Shown here: positions 56,382 through 63,979 of the stretch, in pieces
Layout: each line of letters starts with the position of its first letter
Numbering within the stretch: position 1 is the first letter of the stretch
Assembly (NCBI RefSeq): GCF_902364365.1
Contig: NZ_CABJDN010000004.1
Location: forward strand, 78,695 to 142,694
From: Bacteroides intestinalis
GTDB lineage: Bacteria > Bacteroidota > Bacteroidia > Bacteroidales > Bacteroidaceae
Direction: 5' to 3'
Length of the DNA: 64,000 bases
Made by a program: the position numbers and the translations under genes
Notes under the pieces: model-generated
Seen by the model: only the letters and a program-made list of their open reading frames with translations
Told to the model about the DNA's origin: nothing
Database searches by the model: none

Positions 56382-57532
56382 TGGCTTTCATCCGTATACA
56401 AACTATCCTTTTTCATGTTTCTCATGAAATCCTTTACGAATAGAATCCATGCGACACTTCCTCCACCAAATAAAAGAATACATCCTATAAAAATCAGCAC
56501 TTTATTGGGTTTTGAGGAGTTAAGAGGAACCTGTGCTGGTTGAATGATGGCATTTATAGGAGTAACTTTTTCCACTTTAGCTTTGGCAACGAGGACTTGC
56601 TGTTCCATTTGATTGTAAGTGGAATGAGCCAGATTCATTTCATTCTGTAATCGGATCAATTCTGCGCGAGAAGTCTGTATCACTAACTTTTGGTTGACAT
56701 CTGCATAGTTAGCATATTGAATTTGCGCTTCATGGTATTTTGTTTGCGCTTCATTACGAAGTTGTTCAGTATAGTTCAAAATCCTACGTGCCTTGCTTGT
56801 TCTGTATTCTGTGACATACTCTTGCAGGCATGCTTGCACTGTATCTACTACAGTGGCAGCAACCAGCGGATTCTGCATGGTGACAGATATGGTCACCACT
56901 CTTTTTTTTTGGTCTATCTCGACAGCTATTCTGGAAGCAATAGCACCGGCTATACCTATCTCTTCACGAGTCAATCGGAAGATATCTGTTTTTGTATTTT
57001 TCTTTTTTCCTTCCTCTTTCGGTGCGCTCCTGAATAAAGACAGGAGTCGGTTCATTAATCTGAACGGTGCTGAAGCAACAGCATTCCACCACGGTGTTTT
57101 CTGCCGTTCCTTTACATATTGGGCAAGAGTTATTGCAGCAGTATCTTTTTGTTCGTGTACTTTTACCTCAAAAAGCCGAATAAGAAATGGGGTAGAATTA
57201 ACAATGATAGGATATAGGGATGGATATATGGCATCCCTATCAGCAGTAGAAGAGTTTACATTGACATCCGTCATGGCAACCAGTGCATTTATACCCAAAG
57301 ACGAACTTTTACGGGCATTTTCTGGAGCTATAAGAATCTTAGCTGTATATTCCTTTGGGATACTAATACCTATAATTATCCCGATAACGGCTCCAATGCC
57401 ACAAGTCATCAGAAACAATTTTCTGGATATCCACACTTTTCTGTACAATATCCGCCAATCCATTTCCGCTTTTCCGGAACGCAGTATTTTGTTTTCATCG
57501 TTTGAAATGTTACGATTCATTTGCATAGACAA
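56378..57532 (-). CDS. Wzz-like chain-length-determinant-type membrane protein, module B
   Basis: A 384-residue protein with an N-terminal cytoplasmic segment of about 40 residues and a membrane helix (FLMTCGIGAVIGIIIGISIPKEY). A periplasmic coiled-coil region follows, then PAQVPLNSSKPNK and a second helix (VLIFIGCILLFGGGSVAWILF). It corresponds to the module A protein at 47536-48636 but is less similar than the exporters are. Its gene overlaps the ABC gene. Its role with the exporter is unknown. Confidence 0.85.
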   Translation of the reverse strand: MSMQMNRNISNDENKILRSGKAEMDWRILYRKVWISRKLFLMTCGIGAVIGIIIGISIPKEYTAKILIAPENARKSSSLGINALVAMTDVNVNSSTADRDAIYPSLYPIIVNSTPFLIRLFEVKVHEQKDTAAITLAQYVKERQKTPWWNAVASAPFRLMNRLLSLFRSAPKEEGKKKNTKTDIFRLTREEIGIAGAIASRIAVEIDQKKRVVTISVTMQNPLVAATVVDTVQACLQEYVTEYRTSKARRILNYTEQLRNEAQTKYHEAQIQYANYADVNQKLVIQTSRAELIRLQNEMNLAHSTYNQMEQQVLVAKAKVEKVTPINAIIQPAQVPLNSSKPNKVLIFIGCILLFGGGSVAWILFVKDFMRNMKKDSLYTDESQ

Positions 57533-57616
57533 TGAATATTAAAAAAGAGATTCTTGTATTTATTCGTATCAACAATTCTTTTTTTGCAGACACTTAGAGA
57601 CTGAAATATTGAGAAG

Positions 57617-57648
57617 AAAAACGGAGAAGCAATGCCCCTCCGTCTTTT
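57617..57648 (-). terminator. Intrinsic terminator between lipoprotein and Wzz-like genes, module B
   Basis: On the minus strand AAAGACGGAG pairs with CTCCGTTTTT, ending in T residues. It occupies the same place as the hairpin at 48672-48697 in module A, so read-through may set the ratio of peptide/lipoprotein to export machinery. Confidence 0.7.
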
Positions 57649-57677
57649 CTATATTAAGATTGGATAAAAAGATAGAC

Positions 57678-60122
57678 TTAAAATCCAGCTTCTGTAACTG
57701 TAGCTGTAACAGCGGTTATATTACCTTGGAATACTGAAACCCCAACAACCTTATTATCAACTTTTGTGGCGTATAGTTTGCCTTCATTTAGAATCTTACC
57801 ATAGTTGTCTATTGAAGTCATTGTTACATTAACGTCACTTATTGCATTACCTGCTGTCAATATTGCATCTTCATTGTTAGTAATGGTAGCGGAAGTATTG
57901 TCAGAGGCTCCTACAGTAACATCTCCTAAAATAGTGCCGGAATTCACCAGCTTACCCAAGACGCTTATCGTAGCAACTGTTGTAGCATCTATTTTTCCGA
58001 ACTTAACATTTTTAGCAACAGACAATGTAGCTTCTTCAGCAATAGTAAGATTGACAGTAGCTGTTGCCAGTTGTTGTGCTGTAACAGATGAGTTGTTGAT
58101 GGCACTAGTACCATTTACAATAATATTTGTAATATTTGTAAAACCAGCAGCAACACCATTCAAGTCAATAGTAGCATCTTCCATAATCAGGTTTGTGATG
58201 GTGGTAGCTGCGTCTACTTTATCTATTGCAGCTTTATTCCAGCTTCCACTGATAGTAGCACTGTTTACTTCGTTGATATCTTTTAATGCATCCAAGCTAG
58301 AAGCTGCAGTGATGGCTACACTGGTAACACCCTGAGTGTTAGCAATCAAAGCCGTAGTAGTAGCATGACCTGCATTATCTACAAATACATCCTTTACAGC
58401 TGCTAAAGTGATTATGGCTGCTGCATTATTATTAGTGATGATTGATGCAGCGGTGCCTAAACACTGAACTTTACAGTTCTCCCCTAAAACGATATCTTTA
58501 ACATTCTCAAGTGCTTTACTATCCGCAACAGTCAGCAGATTATTATTGGTTATCTTACCACTATTAGTTACATTATTCACGATAGCCAAAGTACCATTAT
58601 TTATAATTTCGGATTTGGCAGCAAGATCTGGAGTAACTTCTCCTAATTCTAATTTACCATTAACCACTATTACACCATTGTTGACAAGTGTAGAGATACC
58701 GTAGTTTTTAGGTGTACCTTTCCAAGTAGCATAGTCGGAAACGCTTGCTTTGCTACTTACCATTCCCGAAACGGTTACCGTACCCTCATTAGTCAAACTC
58801 TCAATAAATGATTTTCCATCCAGGTTCAATGTCGTTCCTGCTGCAACTTCCAATGCTCCGACATATGAATCTTGAGCTAATTTAAATTCAGCATCTTCTT
58901 TCTCAAGGATTAACTTGTGGCTATTGGCATCCACATAAATAGAGAATGCAGGAATATCGGTTGTTTCGGTTAACGTGACGTCTGCTTGTAAAGCAAATGT
59001 AGCAGCATGGTTTGTGTAATATGCATTGCCTTGGATAAATTTCACTGCGTATTCCCAATCTTTCTTGCTGAAAATCTTGAATTCTGCAGGATATTCAAAT
59101 GTACTCATTTCATAAGTATTGGTTTTGAACACATCTCTATTGAATTTAACAGCAGAATTTCCAGGATTTGCCTTTGTTTCAAATACCCCTTGGTTGGTAT
59201 ATACTTTCATTGTCAAATCATTTTGGTTGTATGAGCCTGCGGGGAACAACATACGAATTTCTTGAGATGCACCGGCAGCGATAACCATATCAGGCAATGT
59301 AATTGACACCATATTGTTAGCTGCCGTTATGGCAGTTTCATAGAGATCAATATCAGCACTTCTCATGGTTTCGACTTTCTCTCCAATTACATTTTTTAGG
59401 TCCGCATTATCAGATACAACAACACTACCAAATATACTTGTTACGGTATTAATATCCCCACCCAGTTTAAATCCAGCTGCAGAATAAACCTCAATCTTAG
59501 AAACCTTAACTTCTTCACTACTGGTGTTTTTTAATGTTGGAGCAAAACCTGAATACAAAGAAGTAAATTGTACAGGAATTGTATTATTGGCTTCGTAAGC
59601 AATACCTCCTTTAATCTTAATGAGTGGAGACACAAAGAAGTTATTAGCAGTTAAGTGTGCATAAGGTTTTTCTGCATTGAGTTCTTGTGAGACAGGAAAG
59701 TTGACAGTAATCTTTCTCCCCTTGGTCATATCTGTTTGATATCCATGATAGAAAACATAAGTGCCCTCATATACAGCAGTATTTGTCTTGAAGTTAGCAG
59801 ACTCTACGGGAGTGGTAATTGTTTCCACTGGAGTGAAAGGGTAATTAGTAACAATATTATTGTATTCCGGAGTGCCTTCTACTTTCGCATCAACCATACA
59901 TGCCCCTAATACATCAGAGGCTTCCCATTTGTATTTTCCACTTTCCCAAACAGTTCTAGTAGAAGCATCACCAATAGTGTATTCTCCCATATCAGCTCCC
60001 AACATCACGTTTACCTTCGCTCTATCCGCAAAGTTATTTTCCGGTGCACTAATAAACTCTTCATTGGTACAAGCAACGAATAAAGTAGCAGCGCACATCG
60101 TAAACAAGAATTTTGTTTTCAT
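57678..60122 (-). CDS. Surface lipoprotein: fimbrillin-like N-terminus and Asn/Gly/Thr repeat C-terminus, module B
   Basis: An 814-residue lipoprotein with lipobox LFVAC (Cys18). Residues about 30-340 resemble fimbrillin-like proteins (STRTVWESGKYKWEASDVLGA, FPAGSYNQNDLTMKV). From about 400, repeated pieces such as LTNEGTVTVSG, LVNNGVIVVNGKLEL and IINNGTLAIVNN suggest a beta-helix adhesin-like domain. It has the same position as the leucine-rich-repeat lipoprotein of module A, but a different C-terminal half. It starts 51 bp after peptide B. Confidence 0.87.
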   Translation of the reverse strand: MKTKFLFTMCAATLFVACTNEEFISAPENNFADRAKVNVMLGADMGEYTIGDASTRTVWESGKYKWEASDVLGACMVDAKVEGTPEYNNIVTNYPFTPVETITTPVESANFKTNTAVYEGTYVFYHGYQTDMTKGRKITVNFPVSQELNAEKPYAHLTANNFFVSPLIKIKGGIAYEANNTIPVQFTSLYSGFAPTLKNTSSEEVKVSKIEVYSAAGFKLGGDINTVTSIFGSVVVSDNADLKNVIGEKVETMRSADIDLYETAITAANNMVSITLPDMVIAAGASQEIRMLFPAGSYNQNDLTMKVYTNQGVFETKANPGNSAVKFNRDVFKTNTYEMSTFEYPAEFKIFSKKDWEYAVKFIQGNAYYTNHAATFALQADVTLTETTDIPAFSIYVDANSHKLILEKEDAEFKLAQDSYVGALEVAAGTTLNLDGKSFIESLTNEGTVTVSGMVSSKASVSDYATWKGTPKNYGISTLVNNGVIVVNGKLELGEVTPDLAAKSEIINNGTLAIVNNVTNSGKITNNNLLTVADSKALENVKDIVLGENCKVQCLGTAASIITNNNAAAIITLAAVKDVFVDNAGHATTTALIANTQGVTSVAITAASSLDALKDINEVNSATISGSWNKAAIDKVDAATTITNLIMEDATIDLNGVAAGFTNITNIIVNGTSAINNSSVTAQQLATATVNLTIAEEATLSVAKNVKFGKIDATTVATISVLGKLVNSGTILGDVTVGASDNTSATITNNEDAILTAGNAISDVNVTMTSIDNYGKILNEGKLYATKVDNKVVGVSVFQGNITAVTATVTEAGF

Positions 60123-60173
60123 CTTTTTGAATCTTTTTAGTTTATTAATTTACTATTCTAATCTTAAGCTTGG

Positions 60174-60293
60174 CTACATAGGCTCATCCGTAGTACCACC
60201 AGCAGGAACACTTGCAGCGAATCCCAATTCTACAACCACCTCCAGAACTTCCACTTCCGGAGCTTCATACTTCATTTCCTTTTCTACTTTCAT
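60174..60293 (-). CDS. Small 39-residue peptide B (putative modified-peptide precursor)
   Basis: An ATG-to-TAG frame of 39 residues, the same length as peptide A. The first 19 (MKVEKEMKYEAPEVEVLEV) are identical to A. Then come VVEL and GFAASVPAGGTTDEPM. No signal peptide is present. The conserved N-terminus and diverging 16-residue C-terminus support a leader/core reading, with the shared GF at the junction. The core lacks Cys, so it is not lanthipeptide- or sactipeptide-like. The upstream DNA is identical to that of copy C for more than 50 bp running into the start. Confidence 0.75.
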   Translation of the reverse strand: MKVEKEMKYEAPEVEVLEVVVELGFAASVPAGGTTDEPM

Positions 60294-60442
60294 AATCATA
60301 AAATTTAAATTGTTAGTAATATTAAAATGTATCTTCATTATTAACTAGTAATGCACCTCTTTTACTATTAAAAGAATCAAGACCGTTCTTACAATCCTGC
60401 AAATATTTCTATAAAAAAGCTCAGTAAAAGCTCCTTTCAGCC

Positions 60443-60469
60443 TGCAAAGTAAGAAACAAATTTCCTAAA
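60443..60469 (-). promoter_or_regulatory. Promoter block of module B, with shared 16-bp sequence
   Basis: It contains GCAAAGTAA (60443-60451; TTACTTTGC on the minus strand) and AACAAATTTCCTAAAT (60454-60469). It has the same arrangement as at 51521-51547, 150 bp upstream of the peptide B start. Confidence 0.6.
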
Positions 60470-60638
60470 TATATTTGAGTGATATTTTATTGATTATCTG
60501 ACTGTTATGTACTTAGGAGAAACCTTTTAAAATAAAAGAAAAGAATTTTTTATAATCAAAAAGAATGAATCAATATATTAGCACACAGCTTATTACATAT
60601 TTAGTAGAAAACATCTTATTTTAGTCCTCTGCATATAT

Positions 60639-60657
60639 TGACACCTCTTTCTTGCAC
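60639..60657 (-). promoter_or_regulatory. Proximal direct-repeat operator, module B
   Basis: The minus strand has GTGCAA-N7-GTGTCA (period 13), about 346-364 bp upstream of the peptide start, as in module C. Confidence 0.55.
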
Positions 60658-60749
60658 CTTATAGAATAAGAGCACACGATAGTAATTCTCTTATTTTCAA
60701 TAAGAAACGGATTTTATAAATGACAAGAAACTCACTTTTTTAATAGTAA

Positions 60750-60768
60750 TGACACCATTTTTAGGCAC
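60750..60768 (-). promoter_or_regulatory. Distal direct-repeat operator, module B
   Basis: The minus strand has GTGCCT-N7-GTGTCA (period 13), 111 bp from the proximal pair. The words match the distal pairs of A and C, although the surrounding bases differ. Confidence 0.55.
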
Positions 60769-60868
60769 TAACAACAAGAAATGCATTTACAAAGAACCAT
60801 CGAACACACTCAGTGAAGCCATGTAGCTATACCACCTCCCTTCCTCGTAATAACTTGGCGCTGAATTA

Positions 60869-60980
60869 GCGAATATTAATTCGTCCCCTTATGGAGAACA
60901 TTGCGTCCCCTTATGGAGAACATTGCGTTCCCTTATAAGGAACATTGCGTCCCGCTATAAGGGGACGAATTAATACTCGC
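60869..60980. repeat. Tandem 22-bp repeats inside a 24-bp inverted repeat
   Basis: About four units of TTGCGTCCCCTTATGGAGAA plus CA (22 bp) run head to tail, the third and fourth with changes. Single units are partly palindromic (GTTCCCTTATAAGGAAC). The outer arms, 60869-60892 and 60957-60980, are inverted repeats matching at 23 of 24 positions and begin GCGAATATTAATTCG on the left. The array lies between the module B control region and the PqqD-like gene. It could be a protein-binding array or recombination site. Confidence 0.75.
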
Positions 60981-61092
60981 ATAAAGAAAGATTGCCACCT
61001 TAATAGATGGAAGATAATCACTGATAAAAAACAATTAAATCTGTTATAGACTCTTTTTTTATATTATAGTATATAATTTTCAAGAGAATGTT

Positions 61093-61100
61093 TACCTTTG
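61093..61100 (+). promoter_or_regulatory. -7 box of the PqqD-like gene
   Basis: TACCTTTG matches TAnnTTTG, 34 bp before the ATG. The upstream sequence is AT-rich without a clear TTTG. Confidence 0.55.
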
Positions 61101-61134
61101 CATTTCTTGAAACACTAATTTAACGTTTGTCACT

Positions 61135-61401
61135 ATGAAAATTAAAGAGAATTATAAAGTTCGGGAGATTGCAGGTGAGAACCTGATCGTCGAGCAAGGA
61201 AAGTCCCAGTCTGATATGACTAAAGTAATTTCACTTAATAATACAGCACTGCTTCTTTGGAAAGAATTGCAAGGAAGAGAATTTTCTTTGGAAGATGCTG
61301 CAGAGGTATTAATGAATCATTACGGCATATCCAAAGATCAAGCCTTAGTTGATACCCAAAAGTGGGTGGATGCTTTAAGTAACTGTGGAATCATAGGATA
61401 G
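61135..61401 (+). CDS. PqqD-family (RiPP recognition element-like) protein
   Basis: An 88-residue protein. The pattern YKVREIAGENLIVEQG ... VISLNNTALLLWKELQGREFSLEDAAEVLMNHYGISKDQALVDTQKWVDAL is the PqqD winged-helix fold. These proteins, or domains, bind leader peptides of ribosomal natural products and present them to modifying enzymes. It is monocistronic, on the strand opposite to module B, and is the only RRE-like gene in the window. It may therefore serve all three peptides. No radical SAM, lanthionine or lasso cyclase gene accompanies it here. Confidence 0.88.
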   Translation: MKIKENYKVREIAGENLIVEQGKSQSDMTKVISLNNTALLLWKELQGREFSLEDAAEVLMNHYGISKDQALVDTQKWVDALSNCGIIG

Positions 61402-61960
61402 TTCTTTCCTGTTACATTTGCCGGAGAAATATTAATAGTTTGCTATAACTCATTGCATATAATGAGATAGTATTATAATCAGATAAATTAGATTATTCTG
61501 TTTTGGTACACTCTTTTTTGTATTGAAAATAGCAGATGCATTCTTTGTATATATACCTGAGGTTAACATTGAAGAGAAATTCTCTTACCGAATAGGCGTG
61601 ATATAGACCTCTTAAGCTCTATGTATCATGAGAAAACACCAAAAACAAATTTCCTAAATTCAAAAGAATTCGTTATTTTTTTATCTTTTCGGGTAAAAAT
61701 ATGGCAAATTCTCCTTTATCGTGAAAACACATCTCTATTCTACACGCTTTTGCGAGCCAAAGGTAGATATTTTATTGACATCTGCAAACAAAATAAAGCT
61801 TTTTTTTTATGCTTTTCAACGAAAATGCATAAATACAAACTTTTTTATAGCTTTCTTATATATTCTTATTGAAAATAAGATGGGCACTCTTTGTTTATAT
61901 ATCACTATAATCTTGATAATTATGGAACAATTACCACTAAACTGAAAGGAAGAAAAAGAA
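61402..61960. other. Gene-free interval upstream of the recombinase, with a fourth 16-mer
   Basis: AT-rich DNA without a convincing gene. AACAAATTTCCTAAAT at 61644-61659 is identical to the 16-mer of the three module promoters, but the flanking promoter box is missing. CTCATT-GCATAT-AATGAG (61449-61466) is a small inverted repeat after the PqqD-like gene. The 16-mer is a candidate crossover site for the recombinase that follows. Confidence 0.55.
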
Positions 61961-63250
61961 ATGAAAATTAGATTCAATCTAAAGCAGGTCAGTGAAAAGA
62001 ATAAACTGACGCAAATAATGCTTGTGACAACTATCAATAAACGGAGAATCAGGGTTTATACCAAACTCCGTGTAGAGCCACAGTATTGGAACCATGAAAC
62101 ATATCGATGCTATCAGAATGGAGGCTTGAACATACGGGAGAGGCTTCGGTTGAAATATATTAATGAACAAATTGATAATTTAGTAACGTCTTTATGCGAA
62201 ATGGACGAACAACTCGCTATGAAAGGCGAGTACTTGTCGGCTGCTGTTGTCCGGCAAATCGTTGATAAAAACCTGCAGAAGGAACAACTTTTGCAAAATC
62301 CTATTGCTTGTCTGAGAAGATTGGTTGGCGAGTATGAAAAGAATGTAAATCGCAAAGGGAAACGTGGCATCGAAAGTACCAAGGCTACCTACCTCACTGC
62401 TTTAGGGCGTCTGGAAGATTACGACAAGCAACGGAAAGTGCCGATCGGTTCGTTCGACGACTTCAATAAAAAGTTCTTTGTGGATTTCACCAACTACCTT
62501 TACGGGTACAGTTATGGGAAAACCGGAAAGCATTATACTCAGAATACAATCATCAATACGCTGAAAGTAATCAAGAATCTGTTGCATCGTGCTTATGACA
62601 GCGAGATGACAACCAACAACTATTTCTTGAAAGTTCAGACTACACTGCCTGCTGATTCGAGTGAACAGATTTATCTGCAAGAGAAGGAGATCCAGAAGCT
62701 TTCTTTGGCAAAGACAGAGAGTGACCAGGAGCGTGAGGTAAGGGATGCTTTTATTATTGCCTGTTATACAGCATTAAGGATTAGTGATATACAGCAGTTG
62801 AATAAAGCAACCGTACGGAAGGGAGTAATATCGCTCTACCAGAAAAAGACGAAAGAGCTGGTTGAAATTCCGATATTGAAGGAAATAGCGCCACTGATTG
62901 AACACTATCAGCAGATTGGCTTTCCGGTTATAGATAAGGTGAAGGCCAACAAAATCATTAAGGTTCTTGCTGCGCGATGCGGTATTAATGAGGCTGTTAG
63001 CCGTAAGGAGTACCGTGGTGGAGAAACTACCATCGTGACAATTCCGAAATACGAATTGATAAGCTTCCATACGGCCAGAAGAAGTTGTGTGACCAATCTT
63101 TATAAACGTGGCTATCCGATTAACTACGTGATGTCGCTTTCCGGACATCGTTCTTTCCAAGCATTTCAGCGCTATATGAGAGCATCGAGTAAAGAACTGA
63201 TGACTGATTTCGTCCGGTTACTGAAAAAAGAAAAAGCTATCCTAGCTTAG
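61961..63250 (+). CDS. Tyrosine site-specific recombinase (Bacteroides integrase type)
   Basis: A 429-residue protein with an N-terminal arm-binding domain (KIRFNLKQVSEKNKLTQIMLVT), a SAM-like core-binding domain (about 110-215) and a catalytic domain. The active-site residues are all present: Arg273 (ALRISDI), His370 and Arg373 (FHTARRS), His396 (LSGHRS) and Tyr405 (FQRYMRA). This type serves conjugative elements and also DNA inversion of surface loci in Bacteroides. No transfer genes are nearby. Its place between divergent, near-identical control regions points to a local inversion role (inference). Confidence 0.93.
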   Translation: MKIRFNLKQVSEKNKLTQIMLVTTINKRRIRVYTKLRVEPQYWNHETYRCYQNGGLNIRERLRLKYINEQIDNLVTSLCEMDEQLAMKGEYLSAAVVRQIVDKNLQKEQLLQNPIACLRRLVGEYEKNVNRKGKRGIESTKATYLTALGRLEDYDKQRKVPIGSFDDFNKKFFVDFTNYLYGYSYGKTGKHYTQNTIINTLKVIKNLLHRAYDSEMTTNNYFLKVQTTLPADSSEQIYLQEKEIQKLSLAKTESDQEREVRDAFIIACYTALRISDIQQLNKATVRKGVISLYQKKTKELVEIPILKEIAPLIEHYQQIGFPVIDKVKANKIIKVLAARCGINEAVSRKEYRGGETTIVTIPKYELISFHTARRSCVTNLYKRGYPINYVMSLSGHRSFQAFQRYMRASSKELMTDFVRLLKKEKAILA

Positions 63251-63296
63251 AGTCTTAAGAAAAAGAGTGCCCTTTTACACATACATGTGTATGTCT

Positions 63297-63411
63297 TGCT
63301 CCGTACCAAGTCCATGTCAAGTCCGTACCAGCTCCATGTAGAGGTACTTTTATACGGAGCAAGTACGGATTTGGTATGGACTTGACTCGGTCCAGGTACG
63401 GTTTGGTTCCC
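63297..63411. repeat. Dispersed palindromic intergenic repeat, copy 3
   Basis: Built from TGCTCCGTACCAAGTCCATG, GTCCGTACC and GGAGCAAGTACGG words on both strands, forming an imperfect palindrome. Its centre, 63340-63359, matches copy 1 (4746-4765) at 19 of 20 bases. It lies just after the recombinase gene and could act as a structured 3' end. Confidence 0.7.
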
Positions 63412-63503
63412 TTCATGCGTTAGTTGATTATTATCGAGAGTCTTCTCTCCAAGAGTCACCGAAGGAATTATTTACTTAGCTGTAAATAAGATTTTTATTG
63501 CCG

Positions 63504-63522
63504 GTGTCTGATAATGGTGCTA
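63504..63522 (+). promoter_or_regulatory. Distal direct-repeat operator, module C
   Basis: GTGTCT-N7-GTGCTA (period 13). The 19 bp at 63503-63521 are identical to module A (51829-51847, opposite strand). Confidence 0.6.
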
Positions 63523-63615
63523 ACTCCATTTGTAGCAATAGGGGTTTTCTCGTTTGGCCACCTCGTTATGTTTTGATAATAAGCATGTTACCATATTATA
63601 TTGCTATATAATATG

Positions 63616-63634
63616 GTGCCAGAATAAAGTGCCA
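63616..63634 (+). promoter_or_regulatory. Proximal direct-repeat operator, module C
   Basis: GTGCCA-N7-GTGCCA (period 13, perfect repeat), 112 bp from the distal pair and 346-364 bp before the peptide C start. Confidence 0.6.
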
Positions 63635-63801
63635 ATATATATAAATAGTTTGGACTGCCATTAACTATCAATGGCACAACTACTTAATTACTAAACCTAT
63701 ACATCGTTTAATACTATTTCCCGGAAATTCTATTCCTTCCCTATTTTCTCCTCTTACTTATTATTAGTATCCAGATATTCAACGAAATACACTAAAAATA
63801 T

Positions 63802-63828
63802 ATTTAGGAAATTTGTTTCTTACTTTGC
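63802..63828 (+). promoter_or_regulatory. Promoter block of module C, with the 16-mer inverted relative to A and B
   Basis: ATTTAGGAAATTTGTT (63802-63817) followed by TCT and TACTTTGC. It is the reverse-complement counterpart of 60443-60469 and lies 152 bp before the peptide C start. Confidence 0.6.
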
Positions 63829-63979
63829 AGGCTGAAAAAGCGGTTTGCTCGTCTTTTTATAGAAAGATTTGCAAGGCTATTACCAAGGATGACTTGATTC
63901 TTTTGATAGCCAGAGATGCATATTACCAGTTAATAATGAAGAGATTTTTAATATTACTAACAATTTAAATTTTATGATT

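Noticed and set aside
60881..60960. Tandem units that could be taken for a CRISPR array
   Set aside because: The units are head to tail without spacers, are partly palindromic, and no cas genes are present.
61621..61945. Two overlapping open frames upstream of the recombinase
   Set aside because: They overlap in different frames, are rich in Phe, Ile and Lys as expected of AT-rich DNA, and cover the 16-mer; no evidence for coding.
61961..63250. Recombinase as the integrase of a conjugative transposon
   Set aside because: No mobilisation, transfer or excision genes lie beside it, and the flanking repeats are promoter copies rather than tRNA-type attachment sites. The right side is cut by the window end, so this is not excluded.
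63616..63634. Direct repeats as a sigma-54 promoter (TGGCAC-like words)
   Set aside because: The spacing does not give the GG-N10-GC arrangement, and the repeats are several hundred bp from the start codon.
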